DNA from: Citrus sinensis
Lineage: Eukaryota > Streptophyta > Magnoliopsida > Sapindales > Rutaceae
Assembly: GCF_022201045.2 (NCBI RefSeq)
Contig: NC_068561.1
Span: 3,001,001 to 3,065,000, forward strand
DNA length: 64,000 nucleotides
Direction of reading: 5' to 3'
This document shows positions 21,224 through 32,990 of this stretch, piece by piece. The stretch's first letter is position 1. Every line of letters begins with the position of its first letter. The notes below the pieces were generated by a model. It did no database searches and was not told the origin of the DNA. It saw nothing but the letters and a program-made list of their open reading frames with translations. The position numbers and the translations under genes were made by a program.

Positions 21224-22255
21224 TGTTAAGTCCAAAATTTATAGAGTTGGCATTTTATGGTCAGTCTAGTTAAATTGAAAATTTATTTATTGCATATCTT
21301 GTAATATGGATTAATTTATTAATTTCCTAATTTAGTGAGATTCCAATTTATTAGGAATATTTGTTCCTCATTTAATTAGATGTCTAATTTAGCAAGTCAA
21401 TTAATGGTGGGATTTTATAATTGGCACATGAGATCTATTTAGAGCAAGAAGTTGGTTCAAATAGGAAGTTCATTAAATGCTCTAGATATTATTGGGAGAC
21501 AAGCAAGCCAAGAAGATCAGATTTATTCCTAATCAGATTCATGAGAATTATAAGAGGAAAGAAACTCTTATTTGGAAAGAATCCAAGTCTTTTAAGACTT
21601 GCTATTTTGGTGAAACCCTAGTGCCTATATAAAGAGAGGTATTTCACAATTGAAGATTGCACAACACAGACCATAAAGTAGAGAAGCAAAATTCGGCCTC
21701 CTCCCTAGAGAATCTGGATTTGGTGCATCATGTTGTGTTGATTTGTTTTCTTATCTTCTGTTCATCTCTGCAGAGAGTCTATGTGGATCTTGGATCACTA
21801 GACATTGAAGAATTGAAGAATTGCTATTGATCACTTTGCGAAGTGCCTTGAGGATCGTGGATCAAGAGGGGTAGCGATTATTCAAGAGAAGCAGATTCAG
21901 TCTAAGATTGAGTAAACTATATGGTGATAAACTATAAGTGAGAGTCTTAAGTTTGGTAAATCCATAGGTTGTAACATCTCAACTTAGTAAATTACTTTTC
22001 ATCTAGGCGTGGCCTCGTGGATGTAGGATTGGTTAATCCGAACCATGTAAAAATCTCCATGTCATTTATTTTCTGCATTTTATTATGTTTTTAAAAGTTA
22101 ATATTTTTTATGCGGATGAACAGTATTTGTAAACAGTCGTGGTGAACAGTTGCAGTAAACAGTAACCGTGAACAGTACTTCTGAAAAAAATTAAGTTCTT
22201 AATTTTTGGTTTTTAATTACCAATATCTATTTCTAATAGATCTAAATTCCTAACA
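21224..22255 (+). mobile_element. Solo LTR (TG...CA, 1032 bp) inside copia pol end
   Basis: It begins TGTTAAGTCC and ends TTCCTAACA, flanked by CTTAT on both sides (21219-21223 and 22256-22260). It contains a TATA box (gcctatataaagagag, about 21624), then 'ctaggcgtggcctcgtggat' and a 'ccgaaccatgtaaaaa' word like other copia LTRs. A repeated 'gaacagt' motif lies near 22125-22185. There is no internal domain, so it is a solo LTR. Confidence 0.8.
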
Positions 22256-22369
22256 CTTATAAAGGTGGTTCCCATAGCTAAATTCAAAGTTTACTTGTTG
22301 ATTGGATTGTGTAGTCTCTAAATTGTATAGAAAAGACGCGAAAATTGATCAGGTTTGATAGTTTCAAGA

Positions 22370-22665
22370 TGGAGATTTATTTAGTAACCAATGAAGCAAA
22401 TCAACTAATGCTGAAATGACAGAGTTTACGTGCGTTTGTAGGTGTTATTTGACTTAGGCAAAATGACAAACTAAGTCTGCATTTTGCTTTATACTGATTT
22501 TTCTGATTGAAACAACAAATAGCCTTGCTATTTTCGATTTAATGAAACACGAGCAACACATATGAAGTATAATAACATGTGAAGTTTGTTATGAAACCAT
22601 TATGGCATATGCCTCATGTGCACTTCTGGGCAAGCTTCTGGGTCTATTATAAAGCATATAAACGC
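22370..22665 (+). mobile_element. Truncated 3' LTR of the copia element
   Basis: It follows a purine-rich tract (caagatggagattt), the expected polypurine tract. It matches the 5' LTR from gaagcaaatcaactaatgct to about 'ggtctattataaagc', then the similarity stops. Less than half of the LTR is left. Confidence 0.75.
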
Positions 22666-22694
22666 TACCTTAGTGATCTAGTGTTGGTAAGTCA

Positions 22695-23176
22695 GAATAG
22701 AGGCGGAAGTTTTTGGAGACTAAAGGGGGCTACAGTACCTTTTGAAAAAATTTTGAAATTTCTAAAGAAAATATAAAAAATTAAGTTAAAAAATATTGAT
22801 TTGGCCATATAAAATTACTTTATAAACTAGGATGAAAATATAATTTTATATTTTATGAAATAAAGTCAGGGTGACCCTTTGATTTTTATTTTGTTAATTG
22901 CTTGTTCATTCTGACAAAATAGCAAGTAATCTTCAAAAGTTTGTAAAGTTTGAACCCAATTCTTTAATTTGATTTTTTGGTTAATTAGTTTTTCATTTTA
23001 TTTTTTCCTTGTAACAGTAACCTCAATTAGTACTCAAAATTGCTGAAGTTACAAGTAAAATTCTCAAATTCTTGGCAACCACATCACAGTTATAAATGAA
23101 AAAACTATCTAAAATCAATCCCGTATCAACACTTGAAGTTTGAACTTGGCCACCCAGGACTCAAGCTCCGTCCCTA
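22695..23176. mobile_element. Possible MITE, hAT-like tips
   Basis: The left end tagaggcggaagtttttgga and the inverted right end (ctcaagctccgtcccta) are similar. The 'ggcggag' style tip is common in hAT-type MITEs. No matching 8-bp flanks were found, so confidence is low. Confidence 0.35.
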
Positions 23177-23425
23177 GGTGGCAACCTTAATGGCTGTGTC
23201 CAACTTTTTCTCCTTTGAGAGGTCTATAGTCCCAGCAAAGAGTTCTTCATTTGTGTCTTCCTTGAAGTGGGTAATCCTATGAGTTGGCGCACACATTTCT
23301 ACTAAGATGCTGCATCCGTCCCATATGATAAGGAAAAGGTGATTTCCCCTGTTACGATATTCTTCGTTGTATAATAAGGCGTTGTCTATGGGAGTTCTTC
23401 TGGCCATGCTCCTTTTTTGCTGTCC
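23165..23425 (-). pseudogene. Ty3/gypsy integrase fragment
   Basis: Read on the - strand: KGAWPEELP, then (after shifts) RTPIDNALL, ILVEMCAPTHRITHFKEDTN and EELFAGTIDLSKEKK. This is the C-terminal part of a gypsy integrase, where 'KGAWPEELPWVLWAYRT', 'PVE.G.PT.R...F' and 'N.E.L...LDLL.E.R' occur in this order. It is frameshifted, and no LTRs or other domains were found. Confidence 0.65.
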
Positions 23426-23429
23426 AACA

Positions 23430-24133
23430 GCTACTTGGTCATTGGATTAGGGTTTAATTGCAAGAGAGCTAGACAATACCTCATGGGAGTAGAAATGAAA
23501 TTTTCCCATAGACAATGCCAAAAGTTTTGGCCCGTTTATTGCACTTCCAAGATGGACCGAAAAAACGTTAAAAAAACCTAAGGATGATGGGAGACGGTAA
23601 TTTAAGGCACTTGATCATCAAATATTATGGTGATTAGATAAGTTAGGGTCATCCTGAAGGGTTGCCTTTTGGTGGGGCTCTTGGGGTTGCCCTTAGGGAT
23701 GCTTTCGGGATCGTACCGAGACTCTCTTGAGGGGGCTCTAAATACAATTAAATTTCTTGATTACACACAACAGAAAGATAAGACATATAATGTGAATTTC
23801 TTCATTCCATGGAGAGTGCTTCCACACTTCTTCATGGGTCGTCCTTGTAAAAAGGAAGAACTTAGAAAGGTTCATATGGTGAATGTCGTGGAGAAAGTGA
23901 TAACGGAAACAACATAAGGTGCAAAAGGAGACGATTAATTTGATGGTGGAATGAGATGCTTGAATGATGTATGATTTTAAGAACTTAAAAGATGGAGATG
24001 TTGAAGAGTTCTAGAGAGAAATGGTGAAATCTTAGCGCTTCAAAGAGAAAATGAGATTCAACAAATGGAGAAGATGAGCTTAAAGAGTAAAGAGAGAAAA
24101 GATTCTCAAAATTATAGATTTAATCTTAATTTA
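23430..24133. other. Unassigned DNA, probably decayed retroelement
   Basis: An 82-codon frame at 23669-23917 (+) shows no recognisable domain. The position next to the gypsy fragment suggests it is part of the same remnant. Confidence 0.3.
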
Positions 24134-24610
24134 TGTACTAGTAGAGGTGGGCATTCAATTTAGTTTTTGTTAAATCGAACAAAAATTACTTAGTTAATAT
24201 GGTTCTAAGAGTAAAATCAAACGATTCAAAAATTCAAGAACTGATCAATTCACTATTTAAAATTTAGAAAAATGAAAAATTATTATTTTTCTATAAACAA
24301 AAAATTTATTTATTATAAAATTATTTTACATTATTAGTATTTTTATATAAATCATGAATTGAGCTAAGAAAAAAAGATCAAACTAAGATGAAAAGTCTAA
24401 AATTTTGACTAATACAAAAGAAAAATTTTCAAATTTCTTAAATCAAATACAACTAAACGGAAAGGAAACGAACTGATTTATTTATTTATTTATTTTTGGT
24501 TCTATAAATTAGTTTGGGTTTGGTTTATATATTTCTTCAGTGATCCGTTTTGGTTGGTTTGGTCTGAGGCAGGACCAATCTGAACCGAATCAGTTAGGAC
24601 GAACCCTTTT
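24134..24610. mobile_element. hAT-like MITE fragment
   Basis: It begins tagaggtgggcattcaattt, a common tip of plant hAT MITEs, and continues in AT-rich DNA with 'ggtttggtt' and 'ctgaaccgaat' phrases. The right border is not clear. It lies about 280 bp upstream of the release factor gene. Confidence 0.4.
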
Positions 24611-24890
24611 ACGTGGGCACAGGTGTCGTAGTTGGTGATTTTGGCAGTGAGCAAAGTTACCAGTGGTGCTATGGGCTATGGCCCATGTGGGTTACATAAA
24701 TGCATCATTATTGAGTCTCAAAATTCAGTAGCAAAATAAAAGGAAGTGAGAGTGAGGCCGAGTTGGCGGGTAAATGTAAATCCAATCTAAAAGGGGAAGT
24801 ATTTTGTCTCTCTAATATCTCTCCATCCACCACCCAATTATTCTCTTAAAACGGCAAAAGAAAGCAGCAACTTAACTCTCTTTAAAGGCT

Positions 24891-27800
24891 ATGGAGGTTC
24901 TCTTGCGACCTCTCTTCAGCCTACCCTCCAGAACATTAACACCACCACCACCATCACCACCCCACCAATCATCTCACTCTCAAAACTCTCCATTTTTGCC
25001 TCCACTAATTCCCACTCTCTCCAAAACCCTTCTTTCTTCCTCTTCTCGTTTCCTCTCGCCTGCCCCTGGTACGCCAATTTCCATTCTCTCGCTTTTTCTT
25101 TTGGCAATTTTGGCTCGAGTTTTGTTGGTTTTTGGTAATTTATCTTTAATTTTTGTGGGTATCCTTTGTTTTTTTAGTTATAATGCTTGAGTTGAGTAGT
25201 CGTAGACAATTTTTTATTGTTTTAAACTGAACGGATTCTTTGTATTTCGAAAATGAAATTCATTGTTTGTGAAGTAACTTTTAAAGCTGTTGATTTGAGT
25301 TTGGAAACTTAATGTGCTTAAATTTATCCATGTGGATTTGAATCAGTTAGACAAGCAGCACAGGAGAGCCAATTGAGCGCGGAGGTGAATGCCGATACAA
25401 GAGAATGGGTTATGCAAGGTACTTTAATAGTAATTTGATCTGATGCCAATTTTATTTCTATATTAATTTATTAGATTATGTAATGTTATAAATTCTTTGT
25501 TCAAAATGTAGAGCACGGTAATGAATGTAACTTGTGTATCTGTTCAAATTTATGTCTAGGTTTTCTGTTTTGGTAATGGATTGTTTAGTATAAATTTTGT
25601 GTTGGTTATGATGTTGTTTAGTGGTTTGGATCACTCGTGCTCTTTTGGCCCCCACTAAAATTAATTTTTCATCAAAGGATATGAATAGTTGTTCGATGGA
25701 AACTTAATGGAAGATGTGGGAGCATCTTTATGAGTTAAGATGCCCTGTAGCGAGTATATCCTTTGGTCCATAAGAGTTTAAGTGGTTATCGTCATTGTTG
25801 AGTTAAACAATGGGATTAATTTTCATGTTTATGTAAGGTGATCATCGCTAAAGTTAGATCCATTAGGTGATAAATTGATACTTCATTGTGTTGTTATGTT
25901 TGTTATACTAAGTAAGAATCCCAGTGATAGAATTCATGTTAGGCGGTTTTGGGTCTCTTTCAACCCCAAAAGATGGCTAAGGGGTGAGGCTCTCCCTCAC
26001 ACTTATAAAATCACTACCCGCCCAGTTCACAACCGATGTAGGACAACCCAACAATCTCTCCCTCACATATTGGGCCTTGGTTCAAAAGCATGGACACTCG
26101 TTTTCGCTAGTAGACTGTTCGACTAAGATGTTGGTGAATCTGGACTTTGATACCGCTAATGTCTCTTAACAACCAGGCAACGAACTAAGCAAAAATAATG
26201 CTTGTAGCTTATCATCTAGGATAATCTTCATAGTAGTCAAATAATCAACCAAATCTTCAAACTCACTAGTGTGTTCTGTTATACTGAAGCCCTCCTTGTA
26301 TCCCAAGTTGGCAAGCATTTTCATCAAATTAACTTTATTCTATGTTGTCAACTGCTCACAAATGTTTCTAATTTCTTCCAAATAACATCAGTCCTCAATT
26401 TCTTTGTGATATGGTGGTACATACTTTGATCAATCCGTGACCTAACGATACCCACAGTCTTTTGGTTCAATTGAACTAATTTCTTATCAATTAAATCGAT
26501 AGATCTACTATATTCGCCTTCAATGTGTTCATGCAAATCTTTTATGTAAAACAGATTTTCCATTCTAGTTTGTCAATATCATAATTTCATGACTTCAATT
26601 TAATCAGGCATAACTGAAGAATCCTCTATCTCAACGACACAAGTAATAAAAATACATGGCTTGATGCTTTGATACCACTTTGTTGGAAAAGGGACTCAGA
26701 CAAGTAGTTGCAAGTTAAGCAGAAACTAATTGTTTCTCTATTTGTGTGATCAAAACGAATATGTACCACAAATAAAAAAGCAGAAATTAAACTAATATGA
26801 TCTAAGACAATAAATCAACCACAAGGAACATATATTTTTATATGGGAAGCCCAAGTCGGGAAAAATTGTGGGACCGCAGTATATATTAATGGGATTACAG
26901 CACAAATTCTTCTCTAGATAACATTAGAGGCTAACAACATCAAGAATCTGAATAATCTTGGTTTACAGTAACAGTTTACTGTATGTTATTTTAACAAGTG
27001 GGTATCTCAAGTGACAACTAACAAAAGGATAAAATAAAGATCAAGACTAGCAGGAGCATAGAGGGTGATGCCAGGGACTTACCCTCTAAATTTGGGAGAA
27101 AACGGAATTAAAACCGCCTTTTGATTGTGCAATCAAAGATTGAAATCCTTGTCCCCAAAGTCAAAACTCAAGCGTCTTGTCTTCTTCTTTCTCGCTTTAT
27201 ATGCTATAGTTGCTACGCTTAATGCTGTTTCACTGATTCATCCATGCACTTTTCAAACCTAATTTAATGACAAATTTCACTTAGCCTCCATAAGCTTCAT
27301 TTAATTACCATTTGTGAGGATTTTGGGCTAATTAGATGAGATGAACCTAACAAATTTTAGCGCTATAAAGAGGGCTATCATTATTTTATTGATGAGAATT
27401 TCTACTTTGGCTTCGAGCCCGCTTTTCTTACTTTTTTTAAGCAAGTGCATCTAACACAAAGAGAACTACTTCAACACTTTTGCTTCTACAAACCTATTTG
27501 TAACTATATCCAAAGTTAATTTCTCATTTAGCGTTGAACTATTCACCGACACTACTGATGATGATTATGGCCATGTTCAATGGTAAATGAGAGTCATCCA
27601 AGATTGTAGGTATAAGAGATATTTGTTTGGAAAATAGTATTGGCTATAAGTTGTTGCTTAAAGATATCAGACATGTACCAAATGTTGCCTTGATTTGATC
27701 TTGATGGTTATTCTAACCAATTAGTAAAGGAAAATAAAAGCTCACCAAAGACTCTCTAATGTTAGCTAAGGGAAGAAAAGTGAATATTCTCTATGTAATA

Positions 27801-30800
27801 GAAGTTTAGATCAAGAAAAAAAATCAAGTACCTAGTCTTTAGATTTCAAAGCAGAAGTTCACATTTTTATAAAACAATCGTCAATAAAAATTACAAAATA
27901 AAGTGAACCTCCTATTGATCTGCTTTGCATCATACAAATATCAGTGTGAATCAAATTAATGATATGCGACTTTCTAGATGGAAAAAAAGTTTTTAAAAGC
28001 TATTCTTTGTGTCTTTCCAACTAAGCAATAAACACGTCTTAAGGAACATACCTGCAAAGCTGGGCAGAAACCATTTTCTGACAAAAGTTTCTAAATCTTT
28101 CTCACCGATGTGACAAATCTTTTTATGCCATGTTTTAATGTTCGAATTTTTTACAGCTACACCGACATCTTTCTTGATCTTAGCTTCTATCACATAGAGT
28201 GTTTACTTTCATTCCTTTAGCTAACATTAGAGAGCCTTTGGTGAGTTTTCATTTCCTTCACTAAATTAGTTAGAATAGCCATCATCATCAAGCTTGCCTG
28301 TGGAGATCAAATTAAGACGAATATTCTGATATATGTCTGACATCTTTAAGTAACAGCTTACAACTAACATGGTTTTCTTATCAAATATCTCATATGTCCA
28401 TAGTCTTAGATGCTCCCTCATTTCCCATTCGAACATGGCCATAATCACCATTAGTGGTGTTAGTAAATGATTTAGCACAAAATGAGAAATTAACTTTAGA
28501 TATGGTTATAGATAGGTTGCAGAATGAAGAATCTAGAAGAAAAAGTGTTGAAATAGTTTCCTTTGAGATAAATGCACTTGTTTCAAAAAGCAAGGTGGGG
28601 AAAAGCCAAAACAAAAATTCTTGTTAACAGAATAAGGATAGTCCTCCTTTTAGAAGCAAGATTTATTGCGTCAATCTCATATAGTTGGCCCAAAGCCCAC
28701 AGAAATGGTAAGTAAATGAAACTTGGCGGGGCTAAGTATTTGCCATTATATAATGTTTGCAAAGCAGGTGCACTATGTAAAGAATAAGTGAAGCGGTAGC
28801 AAGCAGAGCAACCATAGCGTAAAAAGTGAGACAGAAGAAGACAAAAAGCATAAGTTTTGGTTTTGGGGACAAGAGTTTCAGTATTTGATTGGACAATAGA
28901 AAGAAGATTTTAACTCCGTTTTCTCCCAACTTTGGATAATAAGTTCCTGGCATCGCCTTTTACATTCCTACTGTCTTGATCTTTATTTTATCCTCTCATT
29001 GGTTGTAGCTTGAGATACCCATTTGTTAGAATAACCGACAATAAACTGTTACTGTAGATGAAGATTGTTAAGATTTTTGATGTTGTTAGCCTCTAATGTT
29101 ATCTAGAGAAAAATTTGTGCTATAATCCCATTAATATAGAGTGAAATATTAGATGGAACCATGGTCCCATGATTTTTCCCAAATGGGGTTTTTCACGTAA
29201 GAATCCATGTTTCTTGTGGTTGATTTATTGCTTTGGATCGTGTTGGTTTAATTTCTACCTATTTATTTGTGATACACATCCCGTTTTGATGACATAGAAA
29301 GGGAAAGAGTTAGTTTCTGCTTAACTTGCAGTTTTTTGTGTGGGTCCCTTTCTCAACAATTCAAAACAAATTTGGGAACCCATAAGTTCTTTTGTTTTAT
29401 CCTATTCAAATTCCAAACAAGGCGAATTCTTTGATAGCTCAAATAAGCCTTGCCAAAAGCAGGATTTATTTGTTATAAACTCAATGTTGATTTTCCTAAT
29501 TTGGGATGAAATGACTTGATTATTTCGGCTTCTAACCTAGCCTTGTCTGGTTTAGTATTTTGAACAACTGTCATAATTCGACAATTTTGTTGGTGATGTG
29601 TTTCTTGATTCGAACAATCATTCTATTGACTGTCTACAACATGTAATCACCTGGACAGAAACAGTCTGTTGCGTGACCTTTGTGCTGTTGCCTTCGTAGT
29701 ACTTGTATATGAATGATGGGCTTTGAATCTAATGAAACTTGCTCAATGCAATGCACTATAAATTTCTTATTTTCTTTTATTGCTGACAGATTTTTATAAC
29801 TTAAGAAAGGATGTGGAAGCTGCCTCAGATCGTGTGGAAGAGATTAGAGCCTCTGCTGGTCTCCAGCAACTAGAAAAAGAACTTGCAGAGCTGGAGATGA
29901 AAGCAGCTGATAGCTCCTTTTGGGACAATCGTGCTAAAGCACAAGAAACCCTCCAGGCCTTGACAGATGTTAAAGACAAGATAAACTTACTCACTGACTT
30001 CAAAACCAAGGTCCATTAACATTTCATATTTTATATCGAGTGTGGTAAATTGCATGATAGTGGTTTCAAATTAACTATACTTTTGGTATCATGGTGATAC
30101 TTATTTTATGTCATTATAATACTTGCACTTCTTAATCGAATAGTTTGTTTACCTGATCAAATTTTGTTCTGTGCAGATGGATGATGCTGTTACTATAGTT
30201 AAGCTAACAGAGGAGATGGACTCCACAGATGCTGGACTTCTTGAAGAGGCTGCCAGTATCATTAAAGAATTAAACAAGGCACTGGACCGATTTGAGTTGA
30301 CTCAACTTCTTTCCGGTCCCTATGACAAAGAAGGTGCTGTTATCTCTATAACTGCTGGTGCTGGAGGAACTGATGCACAGGTAAATAGTTATTTGTTTTT
30401 GGGCAAATGGAAAAAACTTTAGTTTCAATCTTCTCTGTTGGACGGGAATAATGAAACGTTTACCTAAAACCTTGCCTTAGCTTGTTACCTGTCTAACGGG
30501 TTCTCAAGTTGAACTTTTAGAAACTTAAAAGCTGACTTTTATGATTTAAATCTCACCAAATTTTTCGTAATTTCCTTCAAACCTTATTCACCTTGGACTA
30601 ACTGTTCCCTGCAATTTTGGATGGTATCTACCAACCAGATGGACTTACTGATCTTCAATATCAGCTGACTTTCTTTCAGGCATCCAGAATCAATTCTACT
30701 TGATATTTTATGATGTTTTTGCATTTTGAAGTCAGTGAAAGTTGGTTGTAACTAGGTGACCTTTAGAATTTGAGATGGACTTGATCATCCTTTTGTAGTT

Positions 30801-32990
30801 TAATTTGCTTGCAGTCCAGTTATTTGTTACTTTAGTTATTTCTGCAATCTGAAGAGTCGAAGGTAAATTAGAAAAACTCTAGTCCTGTTTTTCAATTTTT
30901 TGATTACTTCCAGTGCAGGATTGGGCTGACATGCTTCTCAGGATGTATGTGAGATGGGGAGAGAAGCAACGATATAAGACAAGAGTAGTTGAGAAATCAT
31001 TAGGAGAGGAAGCTGGGATTAAGTCAGCTGTAATTGAAGTGGAAGGCCGTTATGCATATGGTTATCTGTCTGGTGAGAAAGGAACACACAGGATTGTGCG
31101 ACAATCTCCTTTCAATGCCAAAGGCCTTCGTCAGGTGGGTTAGCATGGGAGCTTTTTTCTGTTGTTGTCTAGTAAAAGATGAAATATGGCTTACTACCTT
31201 AGAGTTACAACTATTGAAATTTAACTTGACACTCAAGAGTGTTAAAGAAAGACTGCAGCTAGTTGGATCCAGCCTATTCTTGAAATAAACAACTCGAGTT
31301 GTCTCATTAAAACTAAGAGAAAGAAGACAGCATCAAGGACAGAGTGTGCCAGTCCTGACATTAGAATCTTGAGGAAGAAGGAATTGTTTACTATTTGGTT
31401 TCTTCTAAATTTTTTATCGGGAGAAAGTTTACGCCACCATGGTTATTAACTGGTTATTAGATAGATGATTTGCATGACTACTCCAATGTAAACTACCAAT
31501 ATTGTATTCTTTGAGGCTTTATCACAATGTTGCTCAATATTTGTAGTATATTGTCAGTTCCTTGGTCAAATATAAGCTAAGTTCATTGGATAGAGTGTAT
31601 TTGAAGATTGTTATGATCATTAATTTTCTGTAAACTGTATGCCCTCAGCGTGCTTTTCATGTTCTGAGTGAGACCTGCAATTATTAGCTGTTAGCTCTCC
31701 TGGAAAATGATAGCTTTTCTGCATTCTCACGGTGACCATATTAAGAACAACTCTAAAAAGTCTGAAATTTGTGATGGAAATGTAGCATGTTGTTAAAAGA
31801 TATTATGAAAATTCTCTGAGTCTATTGATCAGTCAAATATGCCTGCATTTTATGTTTTAATCTGACGTTGTGTGCAGACAAGCTTTTCTGGTGCTGAAGT
31901 CATGCCTCTTCTTCCTGAAGAATCAATGGATGTTCAAATTCCTGAGGAGGACCTGGAAATTAGTTTTTCAAGGGCAGGTGGGAAAGGAGGTCAGAATGTG
32001 AACAAGGTTGAAACCGCTGTTCGAATCACGCACATTCCAACTGGGGTCACTGTTCGCTGTACAGGTACTTTTAGCCACAAGCCCTTTAATGTCTGTGCTC
32101 TTTTGATTACTTAACCTTATATGCGGGAATTATAAACCATAAGTATATTCTTTCTTGTTCATGAATAATAGATTTTCCTAATTCACATGCAGTTCGCTAG
32201 CTATTTTCTTTTGTGATTGCCCATTAATTATTACTTCATCTTTTACCTCAGAATTTAAAGAGCATAATAAATGATAGGTCTGGGCTTTTAGAAAGGGGGA
32301 CAAAAAGGATTACGTTCAAAGATCTACCTTTTACTCCCATGATTTCAGCTTTATGCTGATCATCGCATTACGTAATGGTAAATGTTTGTAGGGAGACTGG
32401 TGCAAGAGCACCATTTAGGAAAGCCGGAGACCTATAGTGTGCAAACCTTACATTGTTAAACTGTGACTTATATTTTATTCTTCACAATCATCTTGTTTTG
32501 GAAACTGAAACCTGAAATAGATTTGACCAACACTTATGATTTAGATTTAAACTAAATTCTTTCTCTTAATGCTTTTGATATCTGCCTATGGAATTTTGTA
32601 TAGCCTACTATCATATTGATTTCGACTAAATCTGCATTTGAGTGGTCTGTATCTTTCTAATGATGCTGGCTTAACGTCATTGCAGAGGAGCGATCTCAGC
32701 TTGCTAACAAGATTAAGGCTCTCAGCCGATTAAAAGCTAAGCTTTTGGTAATCGCTGAGGAGCAACGGGCGTCCGAAATCAAGCAAATAAGGGGGGATGC
32801 AGTGAAGGCTGAATGGGGCCAGCAGATACGAAACTATGTGTTTCATCCTTACAAACTTGTCAAAGATGTAAGAACTGGCCATGAGACATCTGATATCGTT
32901 TCTGTAATGGATGGGGAACTGGAGCCGTTTATCAAATCTTACCTCAAATACAAATACAGTATGTCACTTTCTGCTAGTGATGCTAATTAG
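24891..32990 (+). CDS. HCF109: Chloroplast peptide chain release factor 2 (PrfB1/HCF109 type)
   Basis: Seven exons splice to 460 aa: 24891-25068, 25347-25418, 29790-30010, 30177-30380, 30919-31134, 31878-32064, 32686-32990 (stop TAG). All introns are GT-AG and in phase. Residues 1 to about 60 (Ser/Pro/Leu-rich, few acidic) look like a plastid transit peptide. A coiled-coil domain follows ([14 protein letters not shown]...). [18 protein letters not shown] marks the PCRF domain, SPF at residues 288-290 is the class-2 tripeptide for UGA/UAA reading, and GGQ at 334-336 ([11 protein letters not shown]) triggers peptidyl-tRNA hydrolysis. In Arabidopsis, HCF109 terminates UGA-ended plastid messages and affects their stability. 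Both key motifs are intact, unlike PrfB3, which lacks them. The bacterial prfB frameshift site is absent. Intron 2 is 4.37 kb and holds transposon DNA. An AATAAA lies at 33033. Confidence 0.93.
25875..26165. mobile_element. Dispersed repeat in intron 2 of the release factor gene
   Basis: The phrases 'ttcaaccccaaaagatggct', 'ggggtgaggctctccctcac', 'acttataaaatcactacccg' and 'aaccgatgtaggacaaccca' follow each other. These phrases are familiar from a high-copy plant repeat of LTR or TRIM type. I cannot classify it further from this copy; borders are approximate. Confidence 0.45.
26166..26563 (-). pseudogene. Copia gag fragment
   Basis: The - strand frame from 26563 reads [14 protein letters not shown], then [21 protein letters not shown] and IWKKLETF, the typical order of a plant copia gag N-terminus (LN.KT.G.I...ID....HH). 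It continues leftward after a stop ([12 protein letters not shown]). It starts about 100 bp inside a primer-binding site and LTR on its right, so it belongs to a - strand element. Confidence 0.75.
26666..26677 (-). other. Primer-binding site, - strand copia element
   Basis: On the - strand TGGTATCAAAGC follows the LTR end after three bases. It differs by one base from the standard initiator-tRNA primer site TGGTATCAGAGC. Confidence 0.75.
26681..27352 (-). mobile_element. Copia LTR, copy A (left arm of inverted pair)
   Basis: It runs tgttggaaaagggactc ... gatgaacctaaca, that is TG...CA. The primer site and gag lie on its left, so it acts as the 5' LTR of a - strand element. It is repeated in inverted orientation at 28622-29358 ('gttaagcagaaacta', 'ccaggga/acttac', 'gcgcttg', 'ttaccattt.tg.gg'). 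Confidence 0.8.
27445..27830 (+). pseudogene. Copia pol fragment, + orientation arm
   Basis: On the + strand the phrases 'tgatgattatggccatgttc', 'agatatcagacatgtacc' and [12 protein letters not shown] can be read. The same sequence occurs inverted at 28140-28590. Stops and small gaps show that it is decayed. Confidence 0.65.
27980..28590 (-). pseudogene. Copia pol fragment, - orientation arm (gag-pre-integrase)
   Basis: The - strand reads [19 protein letters not shown] and then, in another frame, [18 protein letters not shown] with downstream [12 protein letters not shown]. This is the copia 'WH.R.GH.....L' gag-pre-integrase segment and the start of integrase. Frameshifts and stops interrupt it. 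Confidence 0.7.
28622..29358 (+). mobile_element. Copia LTR, copy B (right arm of inverted pair)
   Basis: It runs tgttaacagaataagg ... gggtccctttctcaaca (TG...CA) and is the inverted relative of copy A. No primer site follows. The flanks attct and attca nearly match, which would also allow a solo LTR. It ends 431 bp left of exon 3 of the release factor gene. Confidence 0.75.

Larger units (their letters stand above)
18300..22369 (+). pseudogene. Ty1/copia gag-pol remnant, interrupted twice
   Basis: A gag start is visible at 18301 (ATPKVDLKKFNGKNVFNMW), then a large part of gag, protease and integrase is missing. Reverse transcriptase follows at about 18530-19300: NTWELV, LIKVHDIELDQVDIETVFLH, KSLYGLK and YVDDILIAC (the YVDD active-site box). 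RNase H is visible after 20670: RPDIS, IDSNF, KTKAEY and TKHIDVK. Many in-frame stops are present. Two foreign segments (19402-20664 and 21224-22255) split the coding DNA, each flanked by a 5-bp duplication. The last piece, after 22256, reads KVVPIAKF, a typical copia pol end. Confidence 0.9.

Noticed and set aside
21421..21621. 66-aa frame (+)
   Set aside because: Inside the U3 part of the solo LTR at 21224-22255.
24891..25190. 99-aa frame continuing past exon 1 of the release factor
   Set aside because: It runs through the donor at 25069 into intron; exon 1 joins 25347 in phase to give the known protein order.
28732..28953. 73-aa hydrophobic frame (-)
   Set aside because: It lies entirely inside LTR copy B; its counterpart in copy A is not open.
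24891..32990. Programmed frameshift as in bacterial prfB
   Set aside because: No internal in-frame stop with an upstream ribosome-binding-like site occurs; the spliced frame is continuous.
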